This document shows, piece after piece, positions 1 to 12,500 of a DNA stretch of 64,000 bases. This stretch comes from Macrotis lagotis (taxonomy: Eukaryota > Chordata > Mammalia > Peramelemorphia > Peramelidae): contig NC_133661.1 in the NCBI RefSeq assembly GCF_037893015.1, positions 187,125,203 through 187,189,202 of the forward strand, read 5' to 3'. Position 1 is the first letter of the stretch, and each line of letters starts with the position of its first letter. The notes beneath the pieces were generated by a model, which worked only from the letters and a program-made list of their open reading frames with translations, made no database searches and had not been told where the DNA came from. The position numbers were made by a program, and so were the translations under genes.

Positions 1-399
1 AGATTACTTATTGTCTCAGAGAGGGGTAAGAAGAGGGAGGAAGAGAAACTGCAACTCCAAACTTAAAATGAATGTTAAAATTAATTTTACATGTAATTTG
101 GGGGGAAATAAAATATTTTTTAAATTGCTTTTCTGTCTACTTATCTATCAACTATCTATGTAGAAACTATCTATCAATATATATATATGTGTGTGTGTAG
201 ACTCTATCTAGCTATCTAATTAATGTCTCTCTCCTGATTTAAAATATCATAAATGAACATGGGAAAGAGACTTATCCTTTTTATGCTGTACTGCAAGAGT
301 TGGATTAAGCCAGATATGTTGTGCCAATTTCAATAAAGGCCTCTTTGCATCCAACTGTGGGAAATCATTTGTTATAAGTAAAAGGATGATTTGACCTAT
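1..399. other. Unassigned AT-rich intergenic DNA
   Basis: No gene is seen here. The stretch is AT-rich and contains a short TA/TG simple repeat near 176-200. Weak MIR-like similarity may begin before 400. Confidence 0.5.
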
Positions 400-575
400 G
401 ATTTCATTAGCACAGGGAACTAACCCCGAATTGAGGAAACTTCCACTAGCAATGAGTGAACTCCCTCTTAGAACACTGATAAATTGTGATTTGCCCAGGG
501 TCACATAGTCAATGTGTGTCAGAATTGAAATTGGATGTCAGATTTTCTTGATTTCCACACTAGTTTTCAAACTTC
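400..575 (+). repeat. MIR-family SINE fragment
   Basis: The core reads as 'gatttgcccagggtcacata', followed by the usual degenerate 'gaattgaaattggatgtcag' tail. This is the MIR core in forward orientation. It is old and diverged. The open frame over it is a repeat artefact. Confidence 0.6.
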
Positions 576-1078
576 TGAACTAGATTGATTCTTTTGTTAC
601 TAGTTACTGAAAAAAGGTCTAAAAATAATTGTTTTGAAGGAAACTATTCTAGTGTTCATTTGAAGGTAGGACTGAAGATACTAAAGGGGATGATGGGATT
701 ATAATGATAGAAAATATCATTAGTAGCTGGAGCATTTGTGCTTTGGTAAAAAAGGAAAGAGACCTGAGTAAGGGGAGAGTCAGAGATTAGGAATAGGAGA
801 TAGATAACTTTTCTTTCCAATTAATTGGGAGAATCCAGAATCCAGACAAACTTATGGGGTAGAATGGTTACTTCTTGTATGGGAAGAATAATTAAGAGGA
901 GAAAATGACTCCACTATTTGGAGACAAAATGTTTAGAAAATAGATGATCCAGATATGCTAATTCAGTACTAAGGTTGAAAGAATGAGCAGCATTGTTTTC
1001 ATCAAGCAATCACTCAGCCAATAAACACTTAATAGATTAATACCAACACAAAAATAAGGATACTCAAGACAGTATAGT

Positions 1079-1535
1079 GTCATGGAAACAGAGTATCAAT
1101 AGCATCAAGGAGAAGGAAGGTATACATAGGATCATAGATTTTTGAAGTGAAAGAGACCTGAAGAGGTCATGTCCAACCACCTCAATATATTAATAATATT
1201 AATAACATTTAATTAACTTATTTTGATTAAATTAATTAATAATAATTATTAGTTGTAATAGCAGCTAACTTTATAAAGTACTTTGTTTTGTAAAATATTT
1301 TATAAAACATTTTAAAGTGTTTCATTCATATAATTTAATCTTCACAAGAATCCTACTAAGTAGGAAAGAATATATCTTTTTTATAAAGAACCTATTATGT
1401 TCCAGGCATTCTACCAAGTACTTTATAATTGTTATATTATCTCATTTTAGTAATATTTTGTGTTACATTTTCCATTTTTTGCAAATGAGCACAATGAGAT
1501 TGAGAAAAGTAAAGAAGCAGGAGCTTGTGCTTACT
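1079..1535 (+). repeat. MIR-bearing repeat, paired with a copy at 55.6 kb
   Basis: The stretch opens with a unit containing 'agagacctgaagaggtcatg' and 'tccaaccacctc'. It continues through an AT-rich part into a MIR body ending with 'gcaaatgagcacaatgagat'. The same order of blocks is found at 55639-56095, so the two are copies of one composite repeat about 450 bp long. No coding content is seen. Confidence 0.6.
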
Positions 1536-1589
1536 CATCTTCAGACTGAGTGTTTTGATCCTTCTTGGGCTCACAGGTAAAATATTTCA

Positions 1590-2295
1590 ATATTTTTCAA
1601 TGGTCTTCCTCTTCTTTCTCTGCTTGCTCATTTCCCCAGCCTTAGCCTGTTTTGGGGGTGCTTCCTGAGCTTTTGGGACACTCCCACAAAGATCTCAGTG
1701 TGTGAGGCTCTGTCTTCCCTCCTGGTCTGTGAATGACTCTATGTGCCCCCCTCTGCCATGGGGCTGAGGTGAGGGGGGCCCTGCTGTTCTATGGGGAGGC
1801 CTGGACTGCAATCAGGATCTGAATGTGGTCAGAGCCCCAGCATCCTGTTCCAGGGTCAGAGATCTGCAGTCTCTCTCTTCACTCCCCTCCCTAGGATCAA
1901 TGGGCTCATGCCCTGGGGGCTCCTGCTTACCAGCTCGGCCTGCTTCTGTTTCCTAGATCTGGGCTGTGGTGGCCACACTGCTTGCTGTGTGCCCTGAGGG
2001 CTAGGCTTCACATGCTCATGCTCCCTCTGGCAGAGGTCCCCCTGCTGTTCCCCCAATTTGTACCTGGTGCTCCCCAGGGCGTAGCTGAAGTTGTTTCACT
2101 CTGGCGGGCCACCCCTCTGGTGGCCGCCCCTCCAACCCCGGGAAGCAGAGCCTTTCTGCCCTTTTCCAGGTTACTTTGAGTAGGAGAACTGCCTCACTGG
2201 GTCCCTCTGTGGGTTCTGTCTCTTGATAATTTAGAGTTCTTAGTTTCGAAGATTTATGAGAGAGCGCCTAAGACATGATCCACTCCTGTTGCCAT
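1590..2295. repeat. GC-rich repeat-like block, family uncertain
   Basis: This block is clearly GC-richer than its AT-rich surroundings and has no convincing splice-bounded coding exon. It abuts an L1 fragment at about 2296. Read on the minus strand it begins with a 'gcagaagatggc' motif reminiscent of the 'caagatggc' starts of L1 5' UTRs. A minus-strand L1 5' UTR is therefore one possibility. I cannot name the family. Confidence 0.35.
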
Positions 2296-2850
2296 CTTCT
2301 GCTCATGATTTCTTAAAGAACAGTAGCATTTTATCACATTCATATGCCACATCTTGTTCAGTCATTCTGCAATTGATGGGCATCTCCTCAATTTCTAATT
2401 CTTTGCCACCACAAAAAGAGCTGCTACAATACTTGTATATGTGAGTTTTTCCCCCTTTTTAAGATCTCTTTGGTATATAGATCTAGTTGTGGTATTGCTG
2501 GATCAAAAGTTATGCAGTTTTATAGCACTCTGGGCATAATTCCAAATTGCTTTCCAGAATGACTGAAGCAGTTCACAACTCCATCAATAATGCATTGGTG
2601 TCCCGGTTTTCCCATATTCCCTCCAACATTGATCATTTCCATTTTCTGTCATTTTAGCCAATTTGATAAGTGGCTGGTGGTACCTCAGAGTTGTTTTACT
2701 CTATTTCTCTAATGAATAATGATTTAGAGCATCTTTTCATGTGATTATAGTTTTAATTTCATCTGAAAACTGAGAAACTTGTTCATATCCTTTAACCATT
2801 TGTCAGTTAGAGAATGACTTGTAATCTTATAAATTTGACTCAGTACTCTA
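2296..2850 (-). repeat. Old L1 ORF2 3' fragment
   Basis: The complement encodes the diverged tail of L1 ORF2. It shares the recognisable 'ggtattgctggatcaaaa' and 'tttgccaccacaaa' blocks with the younger L1 copies elsewhere in the window, but with many more substitutions. It is a 5'-truncated, non-functional fossil. Confidence 0.75.
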
Positions 2851-2984
2851 TTTTAGCCTTTCTTTCCTTTGTATTCCAGTACTGAGCACTTTGTAGGTGC
2901 TTAATGTTTACTGATCAACTGCTATTCCATCATATTCATTTGACTAAAAAGTTTTGTTCTGTCAACATGTCTGTCTTATTCATC

Positions 2985-3195
2985 CCCATTTCTCCACTCA
3001 CAAAGCCACCATCCTAGTTCAGGCTATCAATTTCAGTTTTCTTAAACTATTGTAATAGACTTCAAATTGATCTTCATGCTTCTAAACTCTCCCCTCTGCA
3101 ATCCATTGGAAAACACAGCTTCCAAAGTAATTTTCCTAAAGCAATACTGTTATATCTACTCCCTTAATATTCTCTAGTATGCCCATTATTTTTAT
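2985..3195 (+). repeat. L2 (CR1/L2 clade) LINE fragment
   Basis: The order of pieces corresponds to the L2 reverse-transcriptase C-terminal region: 'caccatcctagttcaggc', then 'actattgtaatagac', then 'ctctgcaatccattg', then 'taattttcctaaagca'. It is short and degenerate. Confidence 0.7.
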
Positions 3196-3384
3196 TAGAT
3201 GATTTATTATACTCTTAATATTAAACATCACTTTAATTTGACTGGTTTTGCAATCACTAGTATATAAGTAAATTAATTTCAATACACTCTTTCAATCTTT
3301 TGATGCATTCTATATACATGCCATTCTTATTTGCATCATAATATTTGTTCAAGCATTTCTCAGTTGTTAGATATTGCTGCCAGT

Positions 3385-3615
3385 TTTTTTAATTTAAATT
3401 TATTTTTTACTAAAGATATTATTTGAGTTTTACATTTCCCCCCAATCTTGCTTCCCTCCCCCCTCCCCCCCACAGAATGCACTCTGTTAGTTTTTACTTT
3501 GTTTCCATGTTGTACCTTGATCCAAATTGGGTGCGATGAAAGAGAAATCATATCCTTAAAGAGAAGTCTAAGAGGTAACAAGATCAGACAATAAGCTATC
3601 TGGTTTTTTTTTCCT
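3385..3615 (-). repeat. L1 3'-end fragment
   Basis: On the minus strand this is the last ~230 bp of the marsupial L1 3' UTR. It begins exactly at the internal A-run that follows 'tttaattta' in other copies, and continues through 'aaggatatgatttctctctc'-type sequence to the G-rich block and terminal A/T tail. It complements the L1 at 4959-6655, which ends at the same A-run. Confidence 0.8.
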
Positions 3616-3678
3616 GTAGGACCTAAAGTCAAGTCTTTCAAGTCCTTTATTGACTTTTTTTTTTACCTTTTTAAATAG

Positions 3679-4110
3679 GTCAAGATCTGGGACTTTACAA
3701 GTGGAAAATGTACCGACAGCCTGAGGGTAAGATACAGCAGGTGGGCATGTGAGGGTAGAAAATAATATCATTTAAATTTGCAAGTTATATGTAGTTCAAT
3801 AATCAATGAATTGTTTCCTGGAACATCCAAATCATGTGGCAAGACAAGTAATTAATGTTTTTAATAGAATGGCAAAGCTAGAATTTTCAATGTCATCTAG
3901 TCCAAACCTCATAAAAGAGGACTGAATGAGATCAGAAGTGACTTTTATGAGGGTCATCCAGCTACTTAGTGGTAGAAATGGGACTTGAGATCAGGTCTTC
4001 TGGCTCCCAGTCCAGGGCAGTTTTTACTTTATTTTTTGACAGGGAGTTTTAGAGGTGGCGCATGTCTGTGCTTTCACCCCAGATGGGAAGTTGTTGGTTT
4101 CAGGGTCGGC
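3679..4110 (+). pseudogene. TEP1: TEP1 WD40-repeat exons (candidate, upstream pair)
   Basis: Two exon-like blocks encode parts of WD40 blades. The first (3679-3726) lies between 'aaatag' and 'gtaagata' and reads VKIWDFTSGKCTDSLR, 16 whole codons. The second opens at 4043 after 'tttgacag', reads GVLEVAHVCAFTPDGKLL then VSGSADH, and joins in frame to the first. Where the second exon ends is unclear: the frame stays open to 4288 without WD-like content and an AATAAA lies at about 4419. TEP1 is the telomerase/vault-associated protein with a long C-terminal WD40 propeller and is the gene next to PARP2 in human. The assignment of this pair to TEP1 rests on strand, WD40 content and synteny. The more downstream exons match TEP1 better and are broken, so the whole 3' part is treated as decayed. 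Confidence 0.5.
3865..4020 (+). repeat. MIR-family SINE fragment
   Basis: It contains 'tcatctagtccaaacctcat', 'gggtcatccagctacttagt' and 'ggctcccagtccagggcag', a typical old MIR-class core and tail. It lies between the two candidate TEP1 exons, so this DNA is old sequence and not part of the neighbouring L1. Confidence 0.65.
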
Positions 4111-4496
4111 TGATCACCAAATGTTTGGAGAATATCCCAAGAGTTATCAGATGGGCTGTTCAGCCACTCAGAAGTCAGCTCTAAGGAACAACTACATCAA
4201 GGCCACTGAAACATGCAATCCAAATCTACATTTCTTGGAATCAGGAGCCACAACAAAGAAAACTAAGAGCAACACCATTTCCACCTGAGGAGGAAAGTGA
4301 AAACTCTTAAGACTCAAGCCACATGATAAACAGTTTAACGTTGGGTTAACCCCCAAAAAAGCAACTATCAAGAGAAACTTAAGTCTTCTTAAGAAATGAG
4401 TACCTTATACAGTAATCAATAAAGAGTCAACATATTCCAGCCTCAGTTTCTTAAAAGGGACTAAGAGTTAAGTTTTTTGCAGTACTTCACAGGTTA

Positions 4497-6655
<2,159 letters not shown>

Positions 6656-6659
6656 TAAG

Positions 6660-7149
6660 TTACAAAGAATTTTACAAGTTTCTTGACTTAATTGTACTAG
6701 AAAATATATTCCTGATTTTATAACTTTTGTGCATGTTGCTGTATTATAATTCCAATTTTATTGAGTTGTCATCTGTCTTCATTGTTATACAAACCGTTCA
6801 GAAAGTGGGTAAGTGTGAGGCTTTGAGAGTCAGGTAAGAGCTTGTGACTAGGAGAAAAGTTTGGATCTCTTCTCCTTCCATCTCCAGTCCCACATTGTTG
6901 CATACACATCAACCTCTACTTACCACTAATATACGTGTTAAATTGTTACCTTTTGACCCTTCAGACTCTTCCCCAAAGTACATTTCCCACAAAGATAGTT
7001 TGTTGTCATTTGTCTTTTCACTGTTACCAATATTACCTATTCTAAATTAACAGGCATTGTCCACTCTAGTCAAAGTATCTTGCTCTTGCTCTGATGAGGT
7101 CTCTCCTCTCCAGGTAACATAGGTGCTATTGAGAGGTCCACAGTGATTA
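6660..7149. other. Unassigned DNA
   Basis: No gene, named repeat or clear exon is seen. It probably represents TEP1 intron sequence by position. Confidence 0.4.
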
Positions 7150-7154
7150 CTGGT

Positions 7155-7231
7155 GATCCCTGGCAGTGTCTGGCAGGCAGGCTAAGGAACTGATCCTATG
7201 GCAGGAGACCAAAGCTGTCGCCAGAGCCCAA
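7155..7231 (+). pseudogene. TEP1: TEP1 WD40 exon ending in a good donor
   Basis: The exon reads LAVSGRQAKELILWQE then TKAVARAQ and ends at 7231 before 'gtgagt'. Compared with human TEP1 as I remember it, the final part (LWQE.KAVARAQ) is very close. A TGA lies two codons upstream of LAVSG in the same frame, so either the exon begins within this stretch or it is disrupted. The exon start shown is approximate. Confidence 0.6.
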
Positions 7232-7380
7232 GTGAGTAGGAATGGCTTCAGTTTTACTGGCTTAGTCCTCAGTAATATGCCCTAGAAAATAGACTGTGTG
7301 CCTGTGTTTGAAAGGAAGGCTGGGTGGGGAGACCGGTAGTGGGTCCAAGAACACTGAGCCCACCATGTGATCTATCCCAG

Positions 7381-7490
7381 GTCCCTGACCGAGTCAGTGC
7401 CCTGCGCTGGTCCTCTCCTCGAACCTTTGCCCTGGATCAAACCTAATTTAGAGACAAGTGGGAAAGGGCCTCATGCCCAACATTTTCAGG
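7381..7490 (+). pseudogene. TEP1: TEP1 WD40 exon with in-frame stop
   Basis: The exon follows 'ctatcccag' and reads VPDRVSALRWSSPRTFALDQ, T, then TAA at 7444-7446. Human TEP1, from memory, has a similar start (.P.R..AL.WSS..TF.) after the AQ of the previous exon and then continues. Weakly similar codons persist downstream of the stop up to a possible donor near 7490. The stop in the middle of a propeller blade is one of the signs that this gene is decayed. Confidence 0.6.
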
Positions 7491-8390
7491 TGAAATAGAA
7501 GAGAGATAATAGGGGCCTTCAATCACTAAGCAAAGGGGAACTCTGGTCAGATTACTGCCCCTGTACACTATTTGGGTAAACTATTCCTGGAAGAATTCTG
7601 ATTCTTAGAAAAGGCTTTAATCACCTCCATTTCAATCTTGTCTAACCCAGGAATGACTGTGGTAGGAGTTGATAGGATTTAGAAAAATTTGGACAATTTT
7701 CTCCCTTCTATTAATTTCCCAGACTTGACTTTAACCTTCAATTGAATGACGGTGCTTGAGAGGGACAGTCTGATATCTGCTATGGACTTGGTCCTAGATA
7801 GCTGCTGTCTCCTGAGCACAGTCACTTTTGGGGATCTAGGTTCTCTTGACCTTAATCCTGGTAAGATCTTAGGTAGGTCTTTCTTCCTAAGTTGAGGCAT
7901 GAATAGAAAAATCTTCAAGGTACTTTTTATCTAATTTAGAGCTGCCTCTCTCTAAAGTTGATCTTATTTGAGTCATGAGTACAGATCCTGTGAGGCATGA
8001 GAAAAAGTTCCAAGTTTAATCTTTGTTTCTTTCACTTTAGGGATGAGTTATCTTACAATTATCATCATATCGTTTTCTAACCACAAGGAATACGGATAGT
8101 TTGATTATCTCTATTTGTATCCCTAGTCCCTAGCATGCTGCCTGACTTATGGATTAATATTTATACATGATTCATTTATCATTTTGTATTCATGATAATT
8201 GCCCAAATATATAGAGTTCCTTGAGAACAGATATGTCTTATATTTTATATCTCTTCTAGGTTCTAACATGGGCACTCAAATGTTGGTTACTTTGGTGTGG
8301 CTAAGATTAACTGATTACTTTAGGGATTCCTGCAGATAAACTCTTACTGAATATGGATTGAAACTACCTACTTAAGAAAATAATATACAG
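7491..8390. other. Unassigned DNA, probable TEP1 intron
   Basis: No clear exon is seen. A weakly repeat-like stretch near 8100-8270 has 'ccctagcatgctgcctgact' (MIR/L2-like), but it is too diverged to classify. Confidence 0.4.
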
Positions 8391-8540
8391 GGGGCAGCTT
8401 ATTTGGTTCAATAGATAGAGCACTGGCCCTGTTTTCCTGAGTCAGGAAAACCTGAATTCAAATCCGACCTCAGACACTTGATGATTACTTAGTTGTGTGA
8501 CCTTGGGCAAGTCACTTAACCCCACTGCCTTGGGAAAAAA
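8391..8540 (+). mobile_element. WSINE1/Mar1-type SINE
   Basis: The head 'ggggcagctt' and the core 'gtgtgaccttgggcaagtca' are present. The copy is flanked by an 11-bp target duplication 'aataatataca' (8379-8389 and 8541-8551). It is inserted in TEP1 intron sequence. Confidence 0.9.
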
Positions 8541-8596
8541 AATAATATACATACAAATATATGCCAAACTGTTTTCATCTGTCCCTCAACAGCAGC

Positions 8597-8698
8597 AGAA
8601 AAAGATAACTATGTTGGGGTGCAAAGAGACTTTTAATTTACAGTTGGAAAATCCCAGTGGAATCGAATTGGACATCACCCAAGCCAAGTCTGAGTCTG
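8597..8698 (+). pseudogene. TEP1: TEP1 penultimate-region exon (LENPS..ITQAK)
   Basis: The exon reads KETFNLQLENPSG, IELDITQAKSES and ends at 8698 before 'gtaagc'. Human TEP1 near its C-terminus, as I recall it, has INLENPSRTLISITQAKPES, so this is a direct sequence match to TEP1 and not only to a WD40 fold. The upstream part is shorter than in human. The last codon is split so that G joins AT of the next exon (E-S-D-S-S-F), as expected for a genuine splice pair. Confidence 0.7.
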
Positions 8699-8805
8699 GT
8701 AAGCTGGCAAAGGATCCAAGAGAACAGAGCAGCCTAAGGGGGGAAAGGTGCATGGTGAGGGCCTGAAAGCTTGCTCGGGCTCTAACTCTGCCCTGGGAGT
8801 GGCAG

Positions 8806-8936
8806 ATTCATCTTTTCTCATGGCCAGCTCAGGTGTCTTTTGGAACATGGCAGAACTTACCCTCAGAGGAGACTGGGACACCAACATAAGGCAGAAAAAA
8901 GATGAATACGGGAAGCAAGAAAACTTGAGAAGAATA
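8806..8936 (+). pseudogene. TEP1: TEP1 exon (SSFLMASSGVFWN)
   Basis: The acceptor is 'gggagtggcag'. The exon reads DSSFLMASSGVFWNMAELTL, RGDWDTNIRQKKDEYGKQE, then a TGA at about 8937. Human TEP1, from memory, reads ESSFLCASSDGILWNLA here, followed by a W..GN..QKK segment. One residue is missing at ASS-G. No clean donor was identified before the stop. Confidence 0.7.
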
Positions 8937-9018
8937 TGAGATTAGAGAAAAAGCAAGAGGGCTTGGAAATAGAAAGAGGGACCTAGCAGGCCTGTCTATC
9001 TCTGTATTGACTCTTTAG

Positions 9019-9117
9019 ATTCATTCTGGTGCAGTCACAGCCTCCATGTGCTGAACTGTTCTGATAGCCTCTGAGGACCCAGATATGAATCTCTGGGAGA
9101 GGCCCAACCTATAGCTG
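9019..9117 (+). pseudogene. TEP1: TEP1 exon with frameshift and nonsense codon
   Basis: The acceptor is 'ctctttag' and the donor is 'gtgagc'. It opens with IHSGAVTA, loses the frame (a TGA follows within a few codons), recovers IASEDPDMNLWERPN in another frame, and then meets a TAG where the human protein, from memory, has Gln. Human order: IHSGSVTA, then TASKDRDVKLWERP. The ends of the exon are preserved while the reading frame is not. This is good evidence that TEP1 no longer makes a full-length C-terminus in this allele. Confidence 0.7.
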
Positions 9118-9288
9118 GTGAGCATGGCAGTCGTTATTGGGAACACAAAATGCTGTATAGCACAAGGAAGGAAGAACATAATATTTTGACCAGTTCAACA
9201 GGTCCTATAGTGAAAACCTTAAAAGTGAGACTATGTCCTTGTGTCTGTTACACTAGGGTCTCTTCTGTTGTAAGGAAGCAGTCAGCTG

Positions 9289-9493
9289 TGTGGAGCCAAG
9301 ACCTGGGCCTCCCCAGCAAATGGCTGTAGGCAGGGCAATGAGTACTTTCTGCTGTGAGAATAAGAAGACTAATCAGAGGCAGTCAGTCATGGAGACAAAG
9401 TCTGAGAATGCTGCAATGCCAATTTTTCAATATATTTACTATGCAAAAAATTCATTAAAACCACAAGTTCTATATAGTCTGATCTGTCACTGA
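9289..9493 (+). pseudogene. TEP1: TEP1 last exon homologue
   Basis: The sequence reads AVSCVEPRPGPPQQMAVGRA and then diverges. Human TEP1, from memory, ends CLEPWLGANSTLQLAVGDVQ GNVYFLNWE. The homologous part ends at about 9360. The frame then runs on to 9493, past the ancestral stop position. The coding end lies about 150 bp from the PARP2 stop codon on the opposite strand, so the two 3' UTRs must be short or overlap. Confidence 0.6.
9435..9440 (-). promoter_or_regulatory. PARP2: Candidate PARP2 poly(A) signal (AGTAAA)
   Basis: On the minus strand AGTAAA, a known variant hexamer, lies 66-71 bp downstream of the PARP2 stop codon. No canonical AATAAA is seen nearby. This is the best candidate only. 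Confidence 0.3.
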
Positions 9494-9505
9494 TGAACTA
9501 ACTCC

Positions 9506-12500
9506 TCACCAGAGCTGGGTGAAGTTGAATCGAATTTTCAGCAGGTATCGCATATGAACCTGATTAGGGTTATAGACAATAAATTCATTATAATTGAGGG
9601 TATAGCCCTCTGGGTTCAGAATTCCTGTATTACTTGCTGGTCCTAGGGGCACTGTGGATCCATTCCTGTCAAAGGAAAGAAGATAGAAAGGCTTTATTAA
9701 AACCTGTCTGGTCAAGGAATAGAAAGAATGGAATTAGTCAAAATAATTGTTAATACTTACAGAGTAACATAATGGGAGGGATTGGGAGCCATTTTGCCCA
9801 TTCCCTTGGTACTATGTTTGCCCTGCAGCAGTCCTGCTGCTTCTGGATTGGCCTCTAGCAACTCATTACATTCACCCAGGGCTACCTACACAAGAAAATA
9901 TCCTTGAAATTCACATAACATGTTTCCCCTCTAATAGTTGATAACTAGGAAGCATTTTAGCAGAATCACTGTCATACCTTCTCTCATTAAAAGATTCTCT
10001 TAATTTAAGCATAAGAGAGTGGAAGGCAGGTCATATGTTGATCATTTACAAGTCTAGAACCTGAACCCTGATCTTTTGGCTCCCAGTAAGCCCTCATGGC
10101 ATTTTCATCATTCTTTACCTCATTTCAGCTAAATACAAGTGTTGCAGAAAATGACAGAACCTAAGAAAGGGTTTTTATTTTCATGCTCTCTTCCCACCCT
10201 GAGAAGGGCTTCAACTGATAGGCAGTGGGCCCTATCTGCTGAGCCCCTTCCTTACCTCTGAGAGCAGCAGCAGACCTACATCCTTCAGGCGTGAGGCAAA
10301 GCAATAGTTGGCACTCTTGGAGGACATGTCAGCAAAGTATATTCCTTTTCCAAACTGCAATTGGCAAAGGCCTAGGTCAGCACTGAGCCCATGGAGGAAA
10401 AGGTAGAGCTAAACATACCACCAACCCTAGATTTTAAACATCTTGAGCAAAACTTCAGCTCGTTTTCTGGAATTAGGGGTTTAACAACTTTAATTGAGTG
10501 GACAGAATGAAGGTATAGAGCCTTTGGTTTTCAGTGCTCTAAGGGGAAGAAAAAAGGAGCAGCTTTTTCATTTTAGGAGTTAGAAGCCTTCATAAAAAGT
10601 GTTTAGAAGTTAAAGAAGGAAAAGCTCTAGTTGTCAAGAGAGTTAAGAATATCTAGATCCTATCTCCTATTTTCCTTAAAATGCCTAAGAAACAACTGTG
10701 AAGTTTGGGTGGGAGTCCATGAGGAGGTGGAAAAGCACCTCAGTTTCCATCAATCTCAAGACTTCACAGTTCCAATTTCCATGACTACTGAAGAAAATTG
10801 AGATCTAACTTCTTGTGTCAGGCTAGGGCTAAGGGGAACCTCCAGAATTCTCATCAGAACAAGAGTTCTACTCTAAAGACATTAAAGAAAAGTCATGACA
10901 TGTTCAACCTGAGAATTACAACTGTACTCACCATGTAGCCTGTCATGGGAGCTTCAGGGGGAGCAATGCGAAGTCCATGGCTTAGAATCCCCACCCAGTT
11001 ACCCAATCGGGAACCATGCCACAGCAGCATCCTAAGGGAGAGCCAATAGTATCAACCTGTGTTTTTTGTTGCTTCCCTTCCAGTTAGGCTTTGGATAGGA
11101 TCAACTCTCCATTTTCCTTTCCTCCCTCTGCAAATCATACTCTGTTCTTTAGGGAATTAGTTGTAGAGAGATCAGACAGAAGGTTTTCTTTACAAACTCA
11201 GACCTGTTGGGAAGATCCTTCCTGAAGGCTTCATTCTCACCCTCTTTCTCCACTTCGAAGACATCAAGCAAGGTCATAGTGTAGTCGTTATGAGTAGGGG
11301 CATGGGTGGAATGTAAATACTGCGAGATCACCTGGATGAAGGGATGAAAGAAATTATCAGTATTGGACTTGGCATCACTGACTCCGCCCCCCCCATGGGC
11401 TCCTTGATGCATGAAGGTAGAAGTATCTTTCTCAGATTCCCAAAAGATTTCACATTTTAGGAAGAGGCCTCACTCAGCTAAAGTCACACGGATGATAAAA
11501 ATACGGATTCTTTTCTTAATGGATTTGAGAGCCTAACATCAGAAATAATAATAGGAAAAGGAAGCAGTTTCAATAGGGGGAAAGAGAAGATATTTTTTAT
11601 CACTTTGAATTCATGACAGGAATGGTCCAGGGGGCGAAGAGCACAATGCAGGTTTCTATAATGCTGGTCCAGTGGGTGCTCTGGGGTCTTCAGCTCTGTC
11701 TTCACCAGTTTGATGGCAATTTCAATGTCCCCCAGGGCCTAAATGAGATATATAGCTGTGAGACAAGGCTGCTGGGACTAACAGGCTTAAGGGAAGTAGG
11801 CCATCAATCAATCCACATATCTCTTACCTCTAAAAGTTGTATCTTATCTTTCAATTCTTGCTCTGTTCGGATTAGTGGTGGAGTACGAAGCCTAGGACAA
11901 GAGATATAAGCAAATGTTAGTAGCTCACAAGAAGAATAACTCAAAAGGACTAAGAGAAATTCCATCACAAAGTGGGCTGAGGAACCAGATTACTTAGTGG
12001 AGACCAAAAACAGAATAGAATTTCCAGGATATGAAGAAACTGGTGCTCTGAATAGGACAAGAGAGAAAGGAAAAAGTTTCTAATTAAGATTTGAGTCACA
12101 AAAAAGGACTGCAGAATTCCTTACTACAGGGATGCTTATTGATACTTGATTCATCTCCTGATAATAGGTTTTCATAGGAGAATGGCTATACTACTTTTAC
12201 TGCTGTAGAAAATAATAAGGAATGAATTTGCTTGCAGTTAAAGAAAGGGGTATTCTTCAGGTACTTACAAAGCTAGGTTCAATTCTTCCTAAAACTAGAA
12301 ACTAAGTTAGCTGAAGATTAGGGATATAATCTGACACAAAGACACAGATTCCTCAAGAAAAGATTACATTTAATCCAAACCCAGCTTTCCAAGTTATTCA
12401 ATTCCAATTTTGGAACTAAGAAAGACCTTTTACTCTCAAGGGCTAAGAGAAGGTCAATACTCTTCTTCTGCTGGTAAGTTTCTTGGCAGGGATGGAGAAG

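Noticed and set aside
1590-2295. A protein-coding GC-rich gene block
   Set aside because: Overlapping open frames on both strands are short, no splice-bounded exon chain or domain is visible, and the block abuts L1 sequence.
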